Origin: Asticcacaulis sp.
GTDB taxonomy: Bacteria; Pseudomonadota; Alphaproteobacteria; Caulobacterales; Caulobacteraceae
Length of the DNA: 64,000 bases
Direction of reading: 5' to 3'
NCBI GenBank assembly: GCA_024707255.1
Contig: JANQAC010000002.1
Location: 428,001 to 492,000, forward strand
The notes beneath the pieces are model-generated. The model did no database searches. It was given only the letters and a program-made list of their open reading frames with translations, and was not told the DNA's origin. Every line of letters begins with the position of its first letter. The first letter of the stretch is position 1. Of the stretch, positions 54,586-63,493 are shown one piece after another. The position numbers and the translations under genes are program-made.

Positions 54586-56928
54586 ATGCCTGTCCGTTTT
54601 GACCGCCGCACCTTTCTCATGGGCTCCACAGTGGCGGCTGTAGCCGCCCCTGCCATTGCCGGAGAGGCGCAGGCTGAGCCAAAATTCATATTGGCAAGCG
54701 ATGCGCCGATAACGGGCCATGCGAAGCTGGCCGAATTCGATGGCTGGACAGTTTATGAAGACCAGAACAAACGCGATGGCGCCATTACCTTCGTCAGGGG
54801 TGATCAGGCGCTGGTATTGCCTAAGCGGCTGGAAGCCTGTTTCGATGATATAACGCCGTCCTATCTCGGCCTGGCACTGAAGGACATCTGTCTGGCTGAT
54901 GCCGACCTGCTGGCTGACAGGCTGCTGGCCGGTGGCGGTGATCCCGATCCCGAAGAGGTGCGCCGTGCCGCGCCCCCGGCCGGCTGGAACTACACACCTG
55001 AGGGGCTATACACCCGTCTGGCCTGGACCAATTTTGTCGGCACCCGCCAACAGGGCGATACCATGCCGGTCTTCCCGAACGGCCGCACGCGCGGCTACCG
55101 CCCGGAACACGCCTTCCCGGAACTGCAGGGCGACGATATGGCGAAGAAACGCTGGGAAGGGATGCTCGGCGGCTGGCTGCCGGCGATCCACAAGATCATT
55201 GAGGTGTCGCCGACACGCTATTACGACCTGTTGATCTTTGCCGATGTCAAGGCGCCCGATGCCCTGCTGGTCCAGACCTGGCACCGCACCATACAGTACG
55301 ATAACGGCCAGCCGGTGAAGACGGTTTTCGGTTATTCCTATGCGCCCTATCCGCCGCGCCGGACCGAGCCTTCCGCCGCCGATTTCTACAAAGGCCTGTT
55401 TGATTTCGCCGCCTACTGGCAGAATGAGGTGAAGGACCAATGCGCTCTGACCATTCCCGACAAGGCCTTGGGCGATATGGTCAGCCACGCCTTCGCCAAG
55501 GAACTGATGACACGGCCGCAAGGCGTCTATCCGAAATACGGCGTGGTCGATCGGGATTATTTCGGTCCGGAATATGATGGTTTCCAGGATATCCTGACCT
55601 CGTCGCTCTACGCCAATCTCGAATGGGGTCGCTTCGATCAGGCCAGGGCGGTGCTGGATAACTATTTCAACGAGTTCACCGCATCCGACGGCATGATCAA
55701 TATGCGCGGGCCGGAAACGCCGCAATTCGGCCTGACCCTCAGCCTGTTGGCGCGGTATTTTGCCTATACCGGCGACGTGGCGACCCTGCGCACACACGCA
55801 GGCAAGATTGTCAATACGGCGGCGATTCTGACCGAAATGCACGATCTCAGCCTGAAAAAGCCCGCCGATGACGCCGGTTTTGGCCTGATCGATGGCTGGA
55901 GCGAATCCGATGCCTGTCTGCATCCCGATCCGACCCTGTGGTGGAAGCCATACTGGAATAATTCGGCGTTTGCCGTGCGCGGCTGGCGCGACATCGCCCG
56001 TATCTGGCCGGTGATTGCGCCGGACCAGGCGGCGCTGGCGGCCGACTGGAGCCGACGCGCCGATCAATTGCAAGCGCAACTGGTGAAGACCCTGCGCGCC
56101 AATGTCCGCAAGGATCTGACGCCGGCCTATGTCGCCGTCCTGCCGGGCGCGAAACTGACCCACCGCGAGGCCTATGCCGAGGCGCGGGTGAAAAAACAAC
56201 GCACCGAACAGGGCTGGGCGCACCGTGTCTATGCCGAAATGCTGCATGCCGATGTCCTGCCGGATGATCTGGCGCAAACGGTGATCGATGGGGTGCGCGG
56301 CCATGGCGGCACCTGCATCGGCGTGGTCGCCAATATCGCGCCGGCCAATGAGACTTCGCGCAGTCAGCTCGGCTTTATCTCCTACGGCTATGCTCAGCAG
56401 CTCCTGCGCTCCGGCCGCATCGAGGAATATCTGCTGTTCCTGCATTCACACCGCTATCATTCGCATACGCCCGGCACCTGGGTGGCTGGTGAAGTGACCG
56501 GTATCGATGGCGACCTGCCGCTCTATTGCATACCGGCGCAGCTCACCATTCCCAAACTGGTGCGCTGGATGCTGGTGTTTGAGGCATCGGACAGCGAAAC
56601 CCTGTATCTCGGCAAGGCCATTCCGCGCGAGTGGTTCGCCTCCGGCCAGCCGATCCGCATCGATGGCGCGCCCACCCGCTGGGGCAAGCTCGATCTGGCC
56701 TTGCAGGGCGGCGGCGAGAAGGTAACCGGAAAAGTGATGTTTCATGGGGAGGGGCGCCCGAATGAGGTGCAACTCAGCCTGCGCCTGCCGAAGGGCGTTA
56801 AGGTGAAAAGCGTCAGGCTTGGCGGTAAACCCGTAAAGCTGACCGGCGATATAGTGACGTTCAGGCCCGGCAAGTCGGCGGAATTCTCCATCGAGGTTAG
56901 TCTTGCCAAACCGGCCCTGACCGCCTAA
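54586..56928 (+). CDS. Tat-exported protein, helical-toroid glycosidase candidate of unknown family
   Basis: A 780-residue protein with a Tat leader, FDRRTFLMGSTVAAVAAPAI. I do not recognise a family. An N-terminal beta-rich part of about 270 residues is followed by a helical part with DRDYFGPEYDGFQDILTSSLYANLEWGRFDQA and LIDGWSESDACLHPDPTLWWKPYWNN, patterns typical of (alpha/alpha)6 glycosidases, and a C-terminal beta domain (VRLGGKPVKLTGDIVTF). Acidic candidates are in GWSESDACLHPD and RGPETPQFGL. It lies 82 bases after the TonB receptor in the same direction, so the pair may form a receptor-plus-enzyme unit. A glycosidase role is inference from fold-like features and place. Confidence 0.65.
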   Translation: MPVRFDRRTFLMGSTVAAVAAPAIAGEAQAEPKFILASDAPITGHAKLAEFDGWTVYEDQNKRDGAITFVRGDQALVLPKRLEACFDDITPSYLGLALKDICLADADLLADRLLAGGGDPDPEEVRRAAPPAGWNYTPEGLYTRLAWTNFVGTRQQGDTMPVFPNGRTRGYRPEHAFPELQGDDMAKKRWEGMLGGWLPAIHKIIEVSPTRYYDLLIFADVKAPDALLVQTWHRTIQYDNGQPVKTVFGYSYAPYPPRRTEPSAADFYKGLFDFAAYWQNEVKDQCALTIPDKALGDMVSHAFAKELMTRPQGVYPKYGVVDRDYFGPEYDGFQDILTSSLYANLEWGRFDQARAVLDNYFNEFTASDGMINMRGPETPQFGLTLSLLARYFAYTGDVATLRTHAGKIVNTAAILTEMHDLSLKKPADDAGFGLIDGWSESDACLHPDPTLWWKPYWNNSAFAVRGWRDIARIWPVIAPDQAALAADWSRRADQLQAQLVKTLRANVRKDLTPAYVAVLPGAKLTHREAYAEARVKKQRTEQGWAHRVYAEMLHADVLPDDLAQTVIDGVRGHGGTCIGVVANIAPANETSRSQLGFISYGYAQQLLRSGRIEEYLLFLHSHRYHSHTPGTWVAGEVTGIDGDLPLYCIPAQLTIPKLVRWMLVFEASDSETLYLGKAIPREWFASGQPIRIDGAPTRWGKLDLALQGGGEKVTGKVMFHGEGRPNEVQLSLRLPKGVKVKSVRLGGKPVKLTGDIVTFRPGKSAEFSIEVSLAKPALTA

Positions 56929-57024
56929 ATCAGCCGGACAGCCGCCGCACAGGATAATCCGACACATGTGATTTCAACACTCAGAGACAAACGCCTTTGT
57001 TGACCTCCGAGGAAATCCATATCC

Positions 57025-58614
57025 ATGTCTATAATCCTGTCCGACCTGTCGTGGTCGATAGACGGCCGCGCGTTGTTTTCCAATCTCAGTCTGACCTTCG
57101 GTGCCGAACGGACCGGACTTGTGGGCCGCAATGGCACTGGCAAGACGACCCTGCTAAATCTTATATCTGGCGCCTTGCCGCTCCAGGCGGGGCACATTTC
57201 CGTCACCGGTTCGCTGGGCGTCCTGCGCCAGACGGTTCAGACCGGCCCGGAGGAAACCGTGGCCGATCTGTTCGGCGTCACGGAGGCGCTGGAGATCCTG
57301 CACCGTGCCGAAGCCGGGGAGGCCACGGCCGAGGATTTTGAGAACGCCGACTGGACCCTGGAAGCGCGGATGACTGTTGCGCTGGCCCGTGTCGGACTCG
57401 ATGTCATACCGGAGACCCGGCTGACCACACTATCCGGCGGCCAGCAAACGCGCGCCGGTCTGGCGGCGCTGGTATTTTCCGCGCCAGACTTTTTGCTGCT
57501 CGATGAACCGACCAACAATCTCGATCGGGAAGGGCGGCGCGCTGTGCTGGACCTGCTGTCCGGCTGGCGAGGCGGCGCCATCGTTGTCAGCCATGATCGC
57601 GAACTGCTGGAAACCATGGACGCTATTGTCGAAGTGACCTCGCTTGGCGTTACGCGTTATGGCGGCAACTGGAGCCACTACCGCGATCGCAAGGCGCTGG
57701 AACTGGCGGCTGTGCAGGCGGACCTGGCCGATGCCGAAAAGCGTATCGGAGACGCTGCTCGCGCTGCGCAGGTTGCTACCGAACGCAAGGCACGCAAGGA
57801 TAGCGCAGGAAAGAAGAGGGCCACCAAGGGCGATGCGCCGCGTATCCTGCTGGGCGCTATGAAGAACCGCAGTGAAAATACAAGTGGCGACCAGGCCCAC
57901 CTGGCAGAACGGCAACGCCATGAGGCCATGTCAGCGGCGGCCGAGGCGCGTGAACGGATCGAAGTTCTCCAGCCACTGTCGGTTTCCGTACCATCCACTG
58001 GTTTGTCCGCCAGTCGGACAGTTTTGCAGATTGGCGGGGTAACCGTGGGTTATGACAATCAGCCCGTTATCCGTGATCTTTCCCTGACAGTCATCGGACC
58101 GGAACGCGCGGCCATCACCGGGCCCAACGGTTCCGGCAAGACGACACTGCTGAAGCTGATTACGGGCAAGCTTGCGCCGTGGTCAGGCTCCGTGCGTGTA
58201 ACGAACAGTCGGACGCTGCTCGATCAGTCGGTGAGCCTCCTTGACCCGGCCCAGTCGATCCGTGACAATTTTCGCCGTCTCCATCCGCAGGCCGATGAAA
58301 ACAGTTGCCGGGCGGCGTTGGCGCGGTTCATGTTTCGGGCGGACGCGGCCCTGCAGATCGTGTCTACCCTCAGCGGCGGGCAGAGGCTGCGTGCCGGCTT
58401 GGCCTGTGTACTGGGTGGTGCGCTGCCGCCCGATCTGCTGATCCTTGATGAGCCGACCAACCATCTCGATATCGACTCTATTGAGGCGGTCGAGGCCGGC
58501 CTGCGCGCCTATGACGGCGCGCTTGTGATCGTCAGCCATGACGAAGCCTTCCTCAAAGCGATCAATATTGGCCGCAGGATAGTTCTTCTGAATTCGGCGG
58601 TATTCACAGGATAA
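57025..58614 (+). CDS. ABC-F family ATPase
   Basis: A 529-residue soluble protein with two nucleotide-binding domains and no membrane segment. First domain: Walker A GRNGTGKTTLLNL, signature LSGGQQTRAGLAAL, Walker B FLLLDEPTNNLD. Second: GPNGSGKTTLLKL, LSGGQRLRAGLACV, LLILDEPTNHLD. The basic linker (ERKARKDSAGKKRATKGDAP) corresponds to the ABC-F interdomain linker that reaches into the ribosome. Such proteins act on translation or give antibiotic protection; which applies here is unknown. It is transcribed rightward after the Tat protein, with a 96-base gap. Confidence 0.92.
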   Translation: MSIILSDLSWSIDGRALFSNLSLTFGAERTGLVGRNGTGKTTLLNLISGALPLQAGHISVTGSLGVLRQTVQTGPEETVADLFGVTEALEILHRAEAGEATAEDFENADWTLEARMTVALARVGLDVIPETRLTTLSGGQQTRAGLAALVFSAPDFLLLDEPTNNLDREGRRAVLDLLSGWRGGAIVVSHDRELLETMDAIVEVTSLGVTRYGGNWSHYRDRKALELAAVQADLADAEKRIGDAARAAQVATERKARKDSAGKKRATKGDAPRILLGAMKNRSENTSGDQAHLAERQRHEAMSAAAEARERIEVLQPLSVSVPSTGLSASRTVLQIGGVTVGYDNQPVIRDLSLTVIGPERAAITGPNGSGKTTLLKLITGKLAPWSGSVRVTNSRTLLDQSVSLLDPAQSIRDNFRRLHPQADENSCRAALARFMFRADAALQIVSTLSGGQRLRAGLACVLGGALPPDLLILDEPTNHLDIDSIEAVEAGLRAYDGALVIVSHDEAFLKAINIGRRIVLLNSAVFTG

Positions 58615-58712
58615 CAATTTCGTTTTCGGTCGATTTTCAGCAAAGAAAGGAAGATTTTACTCAAGGGGTCGTGGCAAGCTGGCAAAAAAGCCGACACAGG
58701 GAGTGCGGTCAG

Positions 58713-59942
58713 ATGGCGGATAAAACGCGTCTTCAACTCTATATTCCCAAGCCGCAGGCGCGGCCGGGGGAACCCGTCAATTTCGATGGCCTGGTGGTGC
58801 CCGAAGCCGGATCGGTGCGCCGTCCGGAACCGCTTGGTTGCGAAGCCGATATGCGCGACATGCCGTTCTCGCTGGTGCGGGTGCTCGATGAGGAAGGCCA
58901 TGCTGTCGGCCCCTGGGCGCCTGATATTTCCCCTGATCTGCTGCGCAAGGGGCTGCGCGCCATGCTGCAGACGCGCCTGTTCGATGACAAGCTGTTCCGC
59001 CTCCAGCGCCAGGGCAAGACCAGCTTCTACATGAAATCGACCGGCGAGGAGGCTATTGGCGCGGCGCAATCCCTGATGCTTGGGCAGGGGGACATGTGCT
59101 TCCCGACCTACCGCGTTCTGAGTTGGCTGATGGCGCGTGATTACCCGCTGATCAATCTGGTCAATCAGTTGTTTTCCAATGAAAAAGACCCGCTGAAGGG
59201 GCGCCAGCTTCCGGTGCTTTATTCGGCACGGGAGTACGGCTTCTATTCGCTGTCCGGCAATCTCGGCAGCCGTTTCGGCCATGCCGTTGGCTGGGCCATG
59301 GCCTCGGCCTACAGGAATGACGACAAGATCGCGCTCGGCTATGTCGGCGAAGGCACGACCGCCGAGGGTGATTTCCACGAGGCCCTGACCTTCGCCGGCG
59401 TCTATCGCGCGCCGGCCATATTGTGCGTCACCAATAACCAGTGGGCGATCTCGACCTTCGCGGGCATCGCCAATCCGCGCGACACCACCTTCGCCGCCAA
59501 GGCCATAGGCTACGGCATCCCCGGCCTGCGTGTCGATGGCAACGACTTCCTGGCCGTCTGCGCCGCCACTCAGTGGGCGGCCGAACGCGCTCACGCCAAT
59601 CTCGGTTCGACCCTGATCGAATTCTTCACCTATCGCGCCGGCGGCCATTCGACCAGCGACGACCCGACGAAGTACCGGCCGGTCGATGAGCCGGTCCACT
59701 GGCCGCTGGGTGACCCGATCGTGCGGCTGAAAAACCACCTGATCGCTATCGGCGAATGGGATGAAGCGCGTCATGAGGCCCTGACCGCCGAACTGACAGA
59801 AGAGATCAATGCCGCCGTCCGCGAAGGCGAGGCAGTGGGCACACTTGGTCAATCCAAGCCGCCGGTCAGCGAAATGTTCGAGGGCGTTTTCAAGGAACCG
59901 GACTGGCGGTTGATCGAACAACGGAAAGAACTGGGACTGTAA
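58713..59942 (+). CDS. bkdA1: branched-chain 2-oxoacid dehydrogenase E1 alpha subunit
   Basis: A thiamine-diphosphate-dependent decarboxylase subunit for 2-oxoacids of valine, leucine and isoleucine. The 409-residue protein shows the long N-terminal arm of BCKDH E1alpha (RLQLYIPKPQARPGEPVNF), QGKTSFYMKSTGEEAIG, the TPP motif GYVGEGTTAEGDFHEALTFA, CVTNNQWAIST, and YRAGGHSTSDDPTKYRP with the phosphorylation-loop-like SDDP. ATG 58713 gives MADKTRLQLY; an upstream in-frame start at 58671 is less likely. E1beta begins two bases after the stop. Confidence 0.93.
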   Translation: MADKTRLQLYIPKPQARPGEPVNFDGLVVPEAGSVRRPEPLGCEADMRDMPFSLVRVLDEEGHAVGPWAPDISPDLLRKGLRAMLQTRLFDDKLFRLQRQGKTSFYMKSTGEEAIGAAQSLMLGQGDMCFPTYRVLSWLMARDYPLINLVNQLFSNEKDPLKGRQLPVLYSAREYGFYSLSGNLGSRFGHAVGWAMASAYRNDDKIALGYVGEGTTAEGDFHEALTFAGVYRAPAILCVTNNQWAISTFAGIANPRDTTFAAKAIGYGIPGLRVDGNDFLAVCAATQWAAERAHANLGSTLIEFFTYRAGGHSTSDDPTKYRPVDEPVHWPLGDPIVRLKNHLIAIGEWDEARHEALTAELTEEINAAVREGEAVGTLGQSKPPVSEMFEGVFKEPDWRLIEQRKELGL

Positions 59943-59943
59943 C

Positions 59944-60957
59944 ATGGCCAGCATGAACATGATCCAGGCGCTGAATAATGCGCTCGATATCACCCTCGCC
60001 AGCGATCCGGATACCCTGGTCTTTGGTGAAGATGTCGGCTATTTCGGCGGCGTGTTCCGAGTTACTGACAAGCTTCAGGAAAAGCATGGCGTAACCCGCT
60101 GCTTCGACGCCCCGATCAGCGAGGGCGGCATCATCGCCGCCGCCATCGGCATGGGGGCCTATGGTCTCAGGCCGGTAGTGGAGATCCAGTTCGCCGACTA
60201 TATCCTGCCGGCCTATGACCAACTCGTTTCCGAGGCGGCGCGCCTGCGTTACCGCTCGGGCGGTGAATTCTGGGCACCGCTGACCGTGCGTTCGCCCTAT
60301 GGCGGCGGCATCTTCGGCGGTCAGACCCACAGCCAGTCGCCGGAAGCTATTTTTGCCCATATCACCGGTTTGAAAACGGTTATCCCGTCCAACCCCTATG
60401 ACGCCAAGGGGTTGCTGATCGCCGCCATAGAATGCGATGATCCGGTCGTCTTCCTGGAGCCAAAGCGCATCTATAACGGACCGTTTGACGGCCGTCCTGA
60501 TCAGGCGATGAAAACCTGGGCGGGCCATAAGGACGCCGAGGTGCCGGAAGGCCATTATACTGTGCCGCTCGGCAAGGCGGCGATCACCCGGCCGGGCAGC
60601 GAGGTGACCGTGCTCGCCTACGGCACCATGGTGCATGTGGCGCTCTCGGCCATCGAGGAAAGTGGTCTTGACGCCGAACTGATCGACCTGCGCTCGATCG
60701 TGCCGCTCGATATCGACACCATAGTGGCTTCGGTGAAGAAGACCGGGCGTTGTGTTATCGTCCACGAAGCGTCGCGCTTCGGCGGTTTCGGTGCAGAGCT
60801 TTCAGCGCTGATACAGGAGCGTTGTTTTTATCATTTGAAGGCGCCGATCGGCCGGGTCTGCGGCTGGGATACGCCTTACCCGCACGCCTTTGAATGGGAC
60901 TATTTCCCCGGACCTGCCCGCATTATTCGGGCGCTGAACCTTGCCATGGAGAACTGA
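59944..60957 (+). CDS. bkdA2: branched-chain 2-oxoacid dehydrogenase E1 beta subunit
   Basis: The partner of E1alpha in the E1 heterotetramer; 337 residues. Family segments are MNMIQALNNALDITLASDP, FGEDVGYFGGVFRVTDKLQ, RCFDAPISEGGIIAAAIGMG, the QFADYILPAYDQLVSEAA region, and GGIFGGQTHSQSPEAIFAH. The C-terminal transketolase domain has VTVLAYGTMVHVAL and DLRSIVPLDIDTIVASVKKT. It is closely packed with the E1alpha and E2 genes (gaps of one base), so the complex is made from one transcript. Confidence 0.95.
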   Translation: MASMNMIQALNNALDITLASDPDTLVFGEDVGYFGGVFRVTDKLQEKHGVTRCFDAPISEGGIIAAAIGMGAYGLRPVVEIQFADYILPAYDQLVSEAARLRYRSGGEFWAPLTVRSPYGGGIFGGQTHSQSPEAIFAHITGLKTVIPSNPYDAKGLLIAAIECDDPVVFLEPKRIYNGPFDGRPDQAMKTWAGHKDAEVPEGHYTVPLGKAAITRPGSEVTVLAYGTMVHVALSAIEESGLDAELIDLRSIVPLDIDTIVASVKKTGRCVIVHEASRFGGFGAELSALIQERCFYHLKAPIGRVCGWDTPYPHAFEWDYFPGPARIIRALNLAMEN

Positions 60958-60958
60958 T

Positions 60959-62134
60959 ATGGGCCTCTATCTTTTCCGCTTGCCCGATGTCGGCGAAGGC
61001 GTGGCTGAGGCCGAAATCGGCGCCTGGTATGTCAAAGCCGGCGATGTCGTTCAGGAGGACGCCCCTCTGGTCGATATGCTGACCGACAAGGCGTCGGTCG
61101 AGATCACCTCGCCGGTGACCGGCACGGTCCTGGCCATTCATGGCGAGACAGGTGATTTCGCGCCGGTCGGTTCCGTGCTGGTCGAACTGGACGTGGCGGG
61201 CTATGGCGAAGCGGCATCTGTCGGGGCGGCAAAGCCTGAAACAGTGCCGGAACCTGCCGAAAAACCGGTACCTGCAGCTTCAAAACCTGCGCCTCTGGCG
61301 GCGCCTGCCACGCGTCACCGCGCCGATGAGATGGGGATTCCCCTGTCGTCCGTAACCGGTACGGGACCGGAAGGGCGCGTCCTGCCCGAAGATCTCGATG
61401 CCTATGCGGAGCCGGAAATTGCCCCGGCGAAATCAGATGGCGTCACCGAAATCCGCATTGTCGGCCTGCGTCGCAAGATCGCCGAAAAAATGCAGGCATC
61501 CAAACGCAATATCCCGCATTTTGCCTATGTCGAAGAATTCGACATGACCAATCTGGAAGGCTTGCGCAAAGAACTGAACGACAGCCGCAAAGCTGATCAG
61601 CCCAAACTGACCCTGCTACCCTTCTTCATGCAGGCGGTGGTGAAACTGAGGGCGGAATTTCCCAATGTGAACGCGCGCTATGATGACGAAGCAGGCCTCC
61701 TGCGCACCTATGATGCGGTCCATATCGGCATCGCCACCCAGACGGCGAATGGCCTGGTCGTGCCCGTGGTTCGCCATGTGGAAAGCCTTGACCTGTGGGA
61801 CTGCGCCCGCGAACTGGCACGCGTCACTCAAGCCGCACGTGACGGCACGGCCAGCCGCGAAGACCTCAGCGGTTCGACCATCACCCTGACCAGTCTGGGC
61901 ACGCTTGGCGGTATAGCGGCGACGCCTGTGATCAATGCACCGGAAGTGGCGATCCTCGGCCCCAACAAGCTGGTCGAACGGCCGGTGGTCCGGGATGGGC
62001 AGGTGGTGATCCGCACCCTGATGAACCTGTCGTCTTCCTTCGATCATCGGATCATCGACGGCTTCGACGCGGCCTCTTACGTCCAGCGCCTGAAGCGTCT
62101 GATCGAAAAGCCGGCCTTGCTGTTTATCGATTAA
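60959..62134 (+). CDS. bkdB: branched-chain 2-oxoacid dehydrogenase E2 (dihydrolipoyl acyltransferase)
   Basis: The E2 core enzyme of 391 residues. One lipoyl domain (FRLPDVGEGVAEAEIGAW; lipoyl-Lys in MLTDKASVEITSP), an Ala/Pro linker, the E3/E1-binding domain (ATRHRADEMGIPLSSVTGTG, then PEGRVLPEDL), and the catalytic domain ending SSSFDHRIIDGFDAASYVQRL with the active-site His/Asp. No E3 (lipoamide dehydrogenase) gene follows, so E3 must be shared with another complex. ATG 60959 is preferred over a start overlapping E1beta. Confidence 0.94.
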   Translation: MGLYLFRLPDVGEGVAEAEIGAWYVKAGDVVQEDAPLVDMLTDKASVEITSPVTGTVLAIHGETGDFAPVGSVLVELDVAGYGEAASVGAAKPETVPEPAEKPVPAASKPAPLAAPATRHRADEMGIPLSSVTGTGPEGRVLPEDLDAYAEPEIAPAKSDGVTEIRIVGLRRKIAEKMQASKRNIPHFAYVEEFDMTNLEGLRKELNDSRKADQPKLTLLPFFMQAVVKLRAEFPNVNARYDDEAGLLRTYDAVHIGIATQTANGLVVPVVRHVESLDLWDCARELARVTQAARDGTASREDLSGSTITLTSLGTLGGIAATPVINAPEVAILGPNKLVERPVVRDGQVVIRTLMNLSSSFDHRIIDGFDAASYVQRLKRLIEKPALLFID

Positions 62135-62484
62135 GGCATTTCGCCCATCAGATAGTCGGCGAGGGCTGCGGCATTATTATGCGCCGGATCGTGCGCCGCG
62201 AAGAGAAGCGTGTTTTTTCCACGCCTTACCAGGCCGCGCAGCGCTTTCACGGTTGCGGGACTGGCGTCGAGTTCCGCGGCATAGCGGGTGCGAAACGCCT
62301 GCCAGCGAGCCACATCGTGGTTGAACCATTTGCGCAGTTCCGTCGACGGCGCCACATCCTTCAGCCAGACGTCGACCGCGGCTTTTTCCTTGCTCAGGCC
62401 ACGCGGCCATATGCGGTCCACCAATAGGCGCTGACCATCTTCCGGTTCCGGCGGTTCGTAGACGCGTTTGATATTCAGGGACAT
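62131..62484 (-). CDS. DUF488 family protein
   Basis: A 117-residue protein of the DUF488 family (YeaO-like). It has IKRVYEPPEPEDGQRLLVDR, the family block RIWPRGLSKEKAAVDVWLKD, APSTELRKWFNHD, and a C-terminal NTLLFAAHDPAHNNAAAL. Function is unknown; a role in binding small anions or nucleotides has been suggested for the fold. The 3' end overlaps the E2 stop by four bases. ATG 62484 gives MSLNIKRVYEPPE, matching the usual start. Confidence 0.87.
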   Translation of the reverse strand: MSLNIKRVYEPPEPEDGQRLLVDRIWPRGLSKEKAAVDVWLKDVAPSTELRKWFNHDVARWQAFRTRYAAELDASPATVKALRGLVRRGKNTLLFAAHDPAHNNAAALADYLMGEMP

Positions 62485-62567
62485 GCGGCGCTTTCCTGGT
62501 GAGGTCGCAATATATCCGGTTTGCCGATGCCTGCCTCGCTTCAAATTGAAATGGATTGGACTGATGC

Positions 62568-62584
62568 AGTGGTCTGATATATTT
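62568..62584. promoter_or_regulatory. TGGTCTGA operator candidate before gntR2
   Basis: TGGTCTGATATA lies about 50 bases before the GntR start. The reverse complement of its core (TCAGACCA) occurs before the mannonate dehydratase gene. Confidence 0.5.
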
Positions 62585-62630
62585 ACGGAATCGATTTTTA
62601 CAGGTGGCGGACGACGGGAACTCAAGGTTC

Positions 62631-63386
62631 ATGGCGGCGGATAATCAGAAGCTCTATCAGAATATTATCGCGGCCCTGCAGGCGGACATTGCTGCGGGAC
62701 GCTTCCGCGAAGGCGACCGCCTGCCACCGGAACGGGTTCTTGTCGAGCGTTTCCAGGTTAGCCGCCTGACCATCCGCGAAGCCATGATTGGCATGGAAAT
62801 CCTGGGCCTGGTTGCTGCCCGCCGCGGATCGGGCGTCTATATCACGGCGCCGCCGGCAAATGGTCTGGAGACCAGCGAACTGGATATCGGCGCCTTCGAA
62901 CTGACGGCGGCCCGGCGCGTGGTCGAGGGGGAGACGGCAGCCATCGCCGCCACCATGGCCACGGATGAAGAAATCGCCGAACTTGAGACGATTCTCAATC
63001 GGATGATCGACGAGAATAATGCCGGCGAGACCCTGACACATGATGAGGCGGCAGACCGCGAGTTCCATCTCGGTATCGCCAGCGCCACGCAGAACGATGC
63101 CCTGTATTTAGTAGTCAAGACCCTTTGGGAGGTGCGCGAGCGCTCGCCATTGGCCATGGAAATGCTGCGACGCTCGCGTTCGGCCGGGGTCAAGCCGCTG
63201 ATTGACGATCACCGGGCCATTATCGATGCCATTGCCGCGCGCGATCCCGACGCCGCGCGCAATGCGATGCGCGATCATCTGGGGCGAGTTATCGAGAACC
63301 TGCTGGTTGTGACTGAAACGGATGCGATCAACCGCGTCCGTAATGAAACAGCTCGTCTGCGAGGACAGGCCGGCCTAGGGCGATAA
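62631..63386 (+). CDS. GntR/FadR-type (FCD) regulator beside mannonate dehydratase
   Basis: A 251-residue regulator. The winged helix has IAAGRFREGDRLPPERVLVERFQVSRLTIREAMIGMEILG (key part FQVSRLTIREAM), and the FCD domain has AARRVVEGETAAIAA, ADREFHLGIASATQN and DDHRAIIDAIAARDPDAARNAM. It resembles UxuR/ExuR-type regulators of hexuronate catabolism, consistent with the mannonate dehydratase gene that follows. ATG 62631 is chosen; GTG 62604 in frame lacks a ribosome-binding site. Confidence 0.9.
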   Translation: MAADNQKLYQNIIAALQADIAAGRFREGDRLPPERVLVERFQVSRLTIREAMIGMEILGLVAARRGSGVYITAPPANGLETSELDIGAFELTAARRVVEGETAAIAATMATDEEIAELETILNRMIDENNAGETLTHDEAADREFHLGIASATQNDALYLVVKTLWEVRERSPLAMEMLRRSRSAGVKPLIDDHRAIIDAIAARDPDAARNAMRDHLGRVIENLLVVTETDAINRVRNETARLRGQAGLGR

Positions 63387-63449
63387 ACTGTCGTTCTCCA
63401 GGAATTGCGGCTTGTTTCGCAGTCCTGCCCTGTGTATATTGATCAGATA

Positions 63450-63466
63450 ACTTTGTCAGACCAAAT
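63450..63466. promoter_or_regulatory. TTTGTCAGACCAAA operator candidate before the mannonate dehydratase gene
   Basis: TTTGTC-A-GACCAA has near-symmetric arms (5 of 6) typical of FadR-type GntR sites, placed 30-45 bases before the ATG at 63494, where a repressor would block the promoter. Confidence 0.55.
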
Positions 63467-63493
63467 CAGCCAAGATCAGCCAAGTCCATATCC

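Noticed and set aside
55006..56445. 479-codon minus-strand open frame within the Tat-exported protein gene
   Set aside because: No start context or motif; composition typical of antisense frames in GC-rich DNA.
58509..59993. 494-codon minus-strand open frame opposite E1alpha
   Set aside because: Shadow of the conserved dehydrogenase gene; spans the ABC-F end as well.
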